From assembly GCF_019578655.1 (NCBI RefSeq), contig NC_063258.1, positions 10,296,802-10,360,801 on the forward strand: 64,000 bases of DNA, written 5' to 3'. The position numbers and the translations under genes were made by a program. Position 1 is the first letter of the stretch. Each line of letters starts with the position of its first letter. Of the stretch, positions 55,643 through 64,000 are shown piece after piece. Under the pieces are notes generated by a model. The model was not told where the DNA came from. It ran no database searches and worked only from the letters and a program-made list of their open reading frames with translations. This DNA is from Ricinus communis. Lineage: Eukaryota; Streptophyta; Magnoliopsida; Malpighiales; Euphorbiaceae.

Positions 55643-58600
55643 GAACCCATATCTTAATTTTCTATAAGGCAAAGAATACAAATGATATGTTCATTACCCT
55701 CAAGTATTCGGTTGCATGCGATTTTTGTAGTACGAGAGCGTAGTTGACTGGTCAACAACTCTTATAGTCCAAAATTTTATGAGCCAACTTAACATAAACA
55801 TGGGAAATTACGTCTAGGCCTACCTAATAATACTCTAGCCCAAATTTCTTCATTATATGCAACCCTAACATCAAATTGTCCGCATTGTTGTTTGTGTTAC
55901 ACTTGGATTTCATGATGTCTCCCTTACGAGCGTAGACTTACGTCTCATCATACTTGATCATCATGCTAAGCATAATGCCATCGGTCAAGCTTGTCAATTG
56001 ATTTCCCATGATTCTTTATGCTAATCCTTGTGTCATCAAAAGTCATCGTGCCTAGAGAAATGAGGAATGATGAAGATTCCAATGTACAAATGTTGTATCG
56101 GAATATTTAGCGTGCCTCGATTCTCATTATTCCCACTTTCATCTAGAAGATCTGTCCACGATCATTTAGAGAATGATATCAATACACCATCAACTAATTT
56201 TCTTTCTTCGCATTTGTCTAAGCATTCGATCGTTGACTATGATTGCCGCTTCCATGTACTTTCACTCAACACTCGTACTTATATTCCCTAAATAAAATAA
56301 AACCATTATATTATATAGAGATTAGAAAGTGAGAAATAAAAAACAAACAAAATGAGAAAATAGGTAGGATTCCATATCCAATAAGGAAAGATGTCACAAG
56401 CCCTTTGTTCTCTTCTAGACAGCTAAGCGTAAGGATCAAATCATATTCATTTAAACACAAAGGCACATAAAGAACACAAAAGGATGAAATGACGTGAGCG
56501 CTAAGTCTATTTTCACTAGCGCAAGTGTTGATAATTTCACAAAGTTCTTGAAAGAACCGATAACTTGATTTTCTGCAAATTATTACACTGAATTAATATG
56601 CTAACTTGCCTCAAGTAGCATGCAATTTTTATATTTTAAAGCCCTCATTCCATAAGAAAAAGAAACTGGAAGATTAATTTTAATAAATAAATATAAAAAT
56701 ATGAATAAACTAAAGTCAAATCAAGGACCAAAGAGTAGTTGACTGGGCAACAACTCTCATGATCTCAAATTTGATGAGCCAACTTAACAAAAATAAGAGA
56801 AAATTAGCATGGACCTACTTACGCTTGGATTAATTGAAAATAAGATGATTTCTCCTTCACGCGCATGGATTTAAGTCTCCTTCTGATTGATTATTTAGGA
56901 ATCACGGGAACACAATTTACAAGCTTGACTGGTGGTATTAAGGCATGACTGAATGATCAAGCAGCACGAGATGCAAATCCACACTCGTAAGGGAGAAATC
57001 ATGCTGCTTTTGATTAATAAAAATGGGAATGTACATGTTTTTATGTTTAAGAGGCATATAAGAAATCATGCATGCCCACGCAAAATTAACCTTGTTTCCA
57101 TTAAGAAATCATGGGAACATAATTGACAAGCTTCACGAGTGGCATTGGAGCATGACTTGATGATCAAGCAAGACGAGATGCAAACTCAAGCATGTGATGG
57201 AGAAATCATGTTGCTTTCAATTAAGCCAAGCGATAATGCATGCATTTTGATGTTTGGGACGTATAAAATGATCTAATTTGGACCGCAGTGTTATTGGGTA
57301 GGCCCACATGTATTCTCTCTTCTTTTTGTTAAGCTAGCTCATAAAACTTGAGACTACGAGAGTTGTTGGCCAGTCTAATCCTCTCTGATTCTTGATTTGA
57401 CTTTAGTTTATTCATCTTTATTTATTTATTTATTCATATTTAGCTTATAGCTTCTTCTTCTTATAGAATAAGGGCTTTTGCACTATGAAAATTGCATGCA
57501 ACCAAATATTTGAGGCTACTAAGCATATTATTTTAGTTTCCTACCTTGCAGAGAAATAAGTTATGGGTTCTTTCAAGACCTTTACAAACTTATGGAGACT
57601 TGTGTGGGTATACCTAATAACACCCTGGCCTAAATGACATAATTATATGTGTTCTAAACATTAAAATGTACGCATTCCCCTTGGATTAATCAGAAGTAAC
57701 ATGATTTCTCCCTTACGCATGTGGGTGTCTCATCCTGTTAGATCATTAAGTCACACCCTAATGCCACCAGTCAAGCTTGTCAATTGCATTCCCATGATTC
57801 GTTATGCCAATCCTGGTATCATCAGGAGTCCTTGTGCCTAGAGGAACATGGAAAGATCGAGATCCCAATGGTGCAAATCCTGAATTGGAATATTGGGGTG
57901 TGCCTCAATTCTCGGCATTGCCTTTATCCTCAAAAAGATTAATCCCTGTTCATTCTAAGAATGATATCAATACTCGATAATCTAATTTTCTTTCTTCACA
58001 TTTGTCCAAGCATTGTATCGGTGGTTATGATTGCTGCTTCCATGTGCTTTTAATCAACACTCGTATTTATGCTCCCCAAATAAAATCAAAACATCGAATG
58101 ATAGAGATTGGATGTAGTGGAACAAAAGAAATGAACGGAATGAGAACATAGGTGGGATTTTAGATCTGATAAGAAAAGAAATCACAAGTTCTTTATTCTC
58201 TTCCATACGACTAAGCGAAAGGATCAAATCTAATTGCCGCTTGTATTACACTTGGATGAATAAAAAACAACATGATTTAAACATTACGCGCATGGATTTA
58301 TGTCTCGTCTTGCTTAATCATCAAGCTAAGCACCAATACCACCGATCAAAGCTTGTCATAATTCCTGACGCCAATTCTTATGTCATTAGAAGTCATCGTG
58401 CCTAGAGAAATAAGAAATGATGGAGAACCCAATAGTGCCAATCCTTAATTGGAATATTTACGAGAGACTTTATTCTTAGCATTCCCTCTTTCCTTTAAAA
58501 GATATGCCCGAGAACATTCTAAGAATGATATCGATACTCGATCAACTAATTTTCTTTCTTTGCATTTGTCCAACCTTAGGATCAATGCCTATAATTGTCG

Positions 58601-60343
58601 CTTCCACATGTTTACGCTCCCCAAATAAAATCACAAGTTCTTTGTTCTTTTCCATATGATTAAGCTTAAGGATCAAATCGAATAGATTTAAACACAAGGG
58701 TACACAAAGAACACAAAACGAGAGGAAGGACATGAGCAATAAGTTTGGGGCCGAAGTGTTATTTGGTATGCCCATGCAAATTTCCCTTTGTTTTCTTTAT
58801 AGAATCATGGGAGCACAATTGACAAGCTTGACAGGTGGCATTGAGCTGTGACTTGATGTTCAAGAAGCACGAGATGCAAATCTACACAGGTAAGAGAGAA
58901 ATCATGCTGCTTTCAAGTAATACAAGTGGGAATGCACGCGTTTATGATGTTTAGGAGGCTTACAATAAAGAGAACTGTGTCGGAGTGTTATTCGGTACTC
59001 CCACGCGAATTGTCCTTTATTTTCATTGAGAAATCATGGGAACATAATTGACAAGCTTTATTGGTGGCATTGGAGCATGACTTGATGATCAAGAAGAAAG
59101 AAACATAAATACGAGCGCGTGATCGAGAAATCATGTTCCTTTAGATTAATCAAAGCGAGAATGTGCATGTTTTAATGTTTAGGACTCAAATAATGATGTA
59201 ATTTTGGCTGGAGTGTTATTAGGTAGGCCCATAGGAATTTCCCCTTGTTCTATTAAGCTGGCTTATAAATTTTGAGACTACAAGAGTTCTTAGCTAGTCT
59301 CCTCTCTGGTTCTTGATTTGACTTTAATTTATTCATCTTTCTTTATTAATTATTCATATTTAGCTTCTAGTTTCTTTTTCTTATGGAATAAGGGCTTTTG
59401 CACTATGAAAACCGCATGCATCTGAATATTTAAGGCTAGTGAGCATATTATTTTAGTTTCTACCTTACAGAGAAATAAGTTATGGGTTCTTTCAAGATCT
59501 TTGCAGACTTATAAAGATTTACACAGTCTTATTGCTCACGTCCTTCCTTTCTTTTGTGTTCTTTCTCTACCACTGAGTTTAAATCAATTCAATTTGATCC
59601 TTACGCTTAGCCATGGAAGAAAATAAAGAACTTGCGATTTCTTTTTTTATCGGATAAATCCTACCTATGTTCGTATTCCTTTCCTTAGAGGAACAAGCAA
59701 GGATGGAGATCCCAATGCTACAAATCCTGAATCAGAATATTTGGGAGTGCCTCAATTCTCATTGTTCCCTCTTTCCACTAAAAGATTTTTCCATGATCAT
59801 TCGGAGAATGATATCTATACATGATCAACTAATTTTATTTATGCTCCCCAAATAAAACCAAACCATCATACTAGATAGATATTAGGAAGAAAGGCATAAA
59901 CGAAATAAACAAAATGAGAATATAGGTAAGACTTTAGATCCGGTAAGAAAATAATTCACAAGTTCTTTGTTGTCTTCCGTACGACTAAGCATAAGGATCA
60001 AATCAAGTTGATTCAAACACGAGGATAGACAAAGAACGTAAGATAAAGGAAGGATGTAAATGATAAGTCTATGCTCGCTAGCGTGAGCGGTGATAAGTCC
60101 ACAAAGTTCTTGAAAGAACTAATAACTTGATTTCCCGCAAGGTAGAAAATTGAAATAATATGTTCATTGGCCTTAAGTATTTGCTTGCATGCGATCTTTA
60201 TAATGCGAAAGCCCTCATTCCATAAGAAAAAGAAACTAGAAGCTAAATATTAATAAATAAATAAAGAAAGAGAGTCAAATTAAGAACAAGAGAGGAATTG
60301 ACTAGGCAACAACTCTCGTAGTCCTAAATTTTATGAGCCAACT
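55643..60343 (+). repeat. S tandem array, block 2, with inverted segments
   Basis: It continues the S unit. The orientation flips to reverse at about 56,900-57,612 and 58,747-59,680 and is forward elsewhere. Within the inverted parts a short variant occurs in which the unit is reduced to about 229 bases: AGTGTTATTTGGTATGCCC near 58,751, AGTGTTATTCGGTACTCCC near 58,982, AGTGTTATTAGGTAGGCCC near 59,211. Full-length copies surround them. No coding. Confidence 0.75.
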
Positions 60344-60585
60344 TTGTATATTAACTTATTTAATAATGTTTAATAAACGCATTTCTAGTTATAATCGTTG
60401 TAATGAAACATCATATTAAAAAATATTATCTATCTTTCATAATTATGATTTTAAATACATTATTACATATACATATGTAAGTATGTTATAATTCAACTAA
60501 ACTAAAAAGATTTTAGAAAGCATTTAGTTTTAAATATCCATCTCGGGCTACGTGAGATGAGGTGTCATATCTACATAATTCCTAG
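60344..60585 (-). repeat. AT-rich block E2 inside the S array
   Basis: About 240 bases with TG and CA ends (TGTATATTAACTT to GAGGTGTCA), inserted between GAGCCAAC of one S unit and ATCTACATAATTCC of the next. Inverted relative to 11,926-12,160, with the same right-hand S junction. Possibly a short solo LTR read from the reverse strand (TGACACCTCATCTCACG start). Confidence 0.5.
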
Positions 60586-60948
60586 TGCCACCGGTCAAGC
60601 TTGTCAATTGTGCTCCCATGAATCCTTATACCAAACCTTGTGTTATCAAGAGTCCTTGTCCTTAGAGGAGCAAGGAATGATGGAGATCCCAATGGTGAAT
60701 CTCATGAATAAGAATATCTAGGCATATGCCTCGATCCTCATTGTTCCCTCTTTCCTCTAAAAGATTCACCTACGATCATTTAGAGAATGATATGAATACT
60801 CAATCAAGTAATATTCTTTTTTTGCATTTGTCCACGCATTGGATCGGTGCCTATGATTGTCGCTTCCATGCGCCTTAACTGAACACTCTTGTCTATGCTC
60901 GCCAAGTAAAATCAAACCATCATATTAGATAGAAATTAGAAAGAGAGA
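60586..60948 (+). repeat. S tandem array, block 3
   Basis: From AATTCCTAGTGCCACCGG to AAATTAGAAAGAGAGA, a forward S unit cut by the solo LTR at 60,949. Confidence 0.8.
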
Positions 60949-62375
60949 TGATGGTTGCTATCTATGCAGCTACAATCTAAGGCAGTGTACCTATCGATGC
61001 AGTCTAGCACTAATGGCGAGTATCAAGGTCGTATTTCTTGGGAAAGTGAAAGCCCGAAGTTACTCCTTTGTTCTTTGTTATATTAACCTAAAATGAATGA
61101 TGAATAATTTCTAAACTAACTAATAGCTACAAGCTAAGTTCTAAGGGAGATGCAAGAGTAAATGGATAAATGAAATAACCTAAACAAGAAAGCAAACCCA
61201 ATGGGAATCTAAACTAGTTGGCAATCAAACAAAAGATAAAGGATTGATGACTCCAATTATGCTACCCGTGGATGAATTCTTAACTAAATTCGGTTTCTCT
61301 CACGAGATAACCGAATTCCTAAACCTAATAACCTAAAATTGGAATCTCTTCCTAACGATTGATTCTTGAATTAGCATTAAGCTTTAATCCACCTCTATTA
61401 AGCTTTGTTAATTCTTAATCTGGCTAGTTAATTATCCTTATCTCTAAGTGATTATTAACCAGTTCTTGCTATTCAAAATTCCAATTGCTAAATGGACTTC
61501 TCAATCACATAAAGCAATCTAAACACCACAATTCAGAACGTCTCATGAACAATGCATTATCTTATTAATACTGAAAGCAAGAAGAATACAAAACTAACTC
61601 AAACAATCCAAAAATTAAGCCAACGTAGTAAAGAAATCCCAATGGATTTAATCAATCTAGCTAAACATGTTCATTATCAAAACCTACAAGAATTCAATTA
61701 CAACAAAGAGTAAAGGTAGAGAAACCCGATTACACCCTTGAATAAGAGTAAACAGCCCCAATTCCTCTTGCTCAATCTTGAATCGATCCTTGTTCCTCTT
61801 GCTCAAATTGAAATCAATCAATGAACCTCACCCAATCTTTAATCTTTGAAGGGAATCCAATTGAAACCTTGGTCCAAGTCTCCTCTTTCCTTGGTTTCAG
61901 CTTAGAAAACCCTTAGAGGGAGAAAAATTAGGTTTGGGACGTTCTCCTCCCGTCTTTTTTCTTTCCTCTTGCTCTTTCTTTTAATTAATTCATCTTATCG
62001 CCGCGAACATGGCCGTGTTGGGAACACGGTTTGGTGTTCGTGGCCGTGTTACTCTCTGTGGTCATGCTCCTTAACGCATCTTTTTCCTATTGTCAAATGC
62101 ACCAAAACGGCCGTTTTGGTGCCCGTGTTGGGAACACGACCAGTGTTGAAACCAACACGGCCATGTTCAGATTAGGGATGCGCAAACTTGACTTGTTTCG
62201 GTAACTTTGACTTCCAATTCTGCTCCAATTCTTCCCTTTATCACTCTTTGACTTCTTTTAGACCTAAAGCACACAAACAAATGCATAGGGTGAGTGTTGG
62301 AACCAATTCCCATCCAAATGTACATAGATTATGCCTTAAGATCCCCATTTAGATGTGTGTATTCCACGCACATCA
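60949..62375 (-). mobile_element. Solo Athila-type LTR, divergent family, in the S array
   Basis: 1,427 bases, inner end TGATGGTTGC at 60,949 and outer end CACGCACATCA at 62,375. A perfect 5-base duplication AGAGA lies on both sides (60,944-60,948 and 62,376-62,380), and the S unit reads on across it. The body shares CTATCGATGCAG, TAATTCTTAATCTGGCTAG and CTTCCTAACGATTGATTC with the other LTRs. U3 (61,990-62,170) has many AACACGGCCGTGTT-like palindromic blocks. Confidence 0.9.
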
Positions 62376-64000
62376 AGAGACACAAAAGAAACAAGAAAAA
62401 TGAAAACATAGGTAGGCTTTCAAATTCGATATGGAACGAAATCACAAATTCTTTATTCTCTTCCATATGGCTAAGCCTAGAATCAAGTCAAATTGATTTA
62501 AACATAAAGGTAGATAGAGAACACAAAAGAAAGGAGGGATGTGAGTAATAAGACTAGGTTCGCTAGTGAGGGTCCTCAAAAGTTCGCAAAGTTCTTGTAA
62601 GAACCCATAACTTGATCTCCCACAAGATAGAAAACTAAAATATTGAATACACTCACTAGCCTCAAGTATTTTGTTGCATGTAGTTTTTATAGTGCGAAGG
62701 CCCTAATTCTATATGAAGAAGAAACTAAAAGCTACATATAAATAAATAGATAAAGAAAGATGAATAAACTAAATTCAAATCAAGAACTAGAGTGGAGTTG
62801 AATGGTTGTATTGGATCAGTGCCTATAATTATCGCTTCCACGCACTTTAACTGAACACTCCTATTTATGCTCGCTAAATAAAACTAAACCTTCATACAAA
62901 ACATAGAGTAGAAAAAGACGAACAAAAGAAGAGGTAGTATTTTGGATATGATAAGGAATAAGATTACAAGTTCTTTATTCTCTTTTATGGCTAAGCATAA
63001 GGATTGAATTGATTTAAACACAATGGTAGACAAAGAGCATAAAAGAATAGAAGGACGTGAGCAATAAGTCTAGTTTCGCTAATGCGGGTCTTCATAAGTT
63101 TGCAAAGTTCTTGAAAGAATCCATAATTTAATTCTTTACAATGTAGAAAACTGAAATAATATGCTCACTAGCCTCAAATATTTGGTTGCATGTGGTTTTT
63201 ATAGTGCGAAAGCCCTCATTCCATAAGAAGAAGAAAGTAGAATCTAAAATATGAGTAAATAAATAAAGAAAGATGAATAAACTAAATTCAACTCAAGAAC
63301 TAAAGAGGAGTTGATAGGGCAACAACTCTCACAGTCCCAAATTTTATGAGGCAGTTTAAGGAAAACAAGGAGAAATTTGCATTGGGCAACCTAATAATGC
63401 TTCGACCTAAAATATTTCATTATATGCGTCTAAAACATCAAAAAGCTTGCATTTTTGCTTGTATTACCTTTGGACTTATTGAAAACAACATGATTTCTGC
63501 CTTACACACATGGATTTATGTCTTATCCTGCTTGATCATCAAGGTAATCCCAATGCCACCAGTCAAGCTTTTTAATTGCATTCTCATGATTCATTATGCC
63601 AATTCTTGTGTCATCAAGAGTCCTCATGCCTAGAGGAATAATGTTTGGGCGTGCTTTGATTCTTGGCATTCCTCTTTCCTCCAAAAGATTCATTCGCGAT
63701 CATTCAAAAATGATATCAATATTCGATCAACTAAATTTCTTTCATCACATTTGTCTAAGTATTGGATCGCTGCGATTGTCGCTTCCACGGGCTTTAACTC
63801 AATATTTTTCTTTATGCTCGCCAAATAAAACCAAACCATCATATAACACATAGATTAGAAAGAGAGGAACAAAAGAAAAGAGAAAATGAGAACATAGGTA
63901 GGATTCCATATCCAATAAGGAAAGAAATCACAAGTTCTTTATTCTCTTGCATGGCTAAGCATAAGGATCAAATGGAATTGATTTATACCCTAACCCATAG
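62376..64000 (+). repeat. S tandem array, block 4
   Basis: Forward S units, landmark CCACCAGTCAAGC near 63,555. One unit shows a large internal deletion near 62,800, where GGAGTTGAATGGTT jumps to GTATTGGATCAGTGCC. The array continues past the right edge of the window. Confidence 0.8.

Noticed and set aside
47083..64000. CRISPR-like regular repeat array
   Set aside because: Units are about 1 kb, diverged along their whole length, without short repeats and unique spacers. The surroundings are plant retrotransposons.

Overview
The window looks like eudicot plant heterochromatin, probably pericentromeric. I found no host gene and no functional RNA gene. I also found no prokaryotic features such as operons, ribosome binding sites or CRISPR. 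Almost every stretch that encodes recognisable protein belongs to decayed LTR retrotransposons. The plant assignment rests on Athila-type Ty3/gypsy gag, protease and integrase motifs with a tRNA-Asp-type primer site, chromovirus-type pol with a tRNA-Met-type primer site, Cassandra-type miniature elements carrying 5S rRNA promoter sequence, and a roughly 1-kb non-coding tandem repeat. I cannot name the species.

Left part (1-25,003). An Athila-like gag-pol runs forward from the left edge to about 4.6 kb. It is followed by a possible internal promoter with a leader intron and by an ATHILA ORF-1-like third ORF (called ORF-3 here), which is cut at 6.1 kb by a fragment of the 1-kb repeat. From 6.3 to 11.5 kb there are scrambled chromovirus pieces: inverted LTRs, a primer-site-bearing mini-element and a forward pol remnant. 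From 12.3 to 16.0 kb there are reverse Athila LTRs joined to 3' untranslated sequence. A minisatellite (16.0-16.5 kb), unassigned DNA, another LTR-like block with a Cassandra element inside it (19.8-20.5 kb), and two further ORF-3 copies around one LTR complete this part.

Middle part (25,004-47,082). This is a readable nest. A forward element H1 begins with an LTR at 25,004, and its gag is interrupted at 27,379. The interruption is a reverse 11.4-kb element N1 (27,380-38,757) with two LTRs, a primer site, gag-protease, ORF-3 and a 3' untranslated region, but no RT-RNase H-integrase. A perfect 5-bp duplication GCTAG flanks it, and the H1 gag resumes at 38,758. H1 is cut again at 40,569 by an LTR-gag start (N2), which is itself cut by a second reverse gag-protease element (N3). 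A chromovirus gag-protease (forward) then meets a chromovirus integrase tail (reverse) at about 46,208. A solo Cassandra LTR sits inside that protease.

Right part (47,083-64,000). This is a tandem array of a unit up to about 1 kb long (called S here). It contains internal-deletion variants, inverted blocks, a 229-bp short variant, and two clean solo Athila-type LTRs with 5-bp target duplications (54,165-55,642 and 60,949-62,375). S fragments at 6.1 and 11.5-11.9 kb suggest that the retrotransposon nest grew inside or next to the same array.

No protein-coding frame here looks intact. The best-preserved ones are the protease regions of N1 and H1. All alignments are by eye, and all boundaries without a stated target duplication are approximate.
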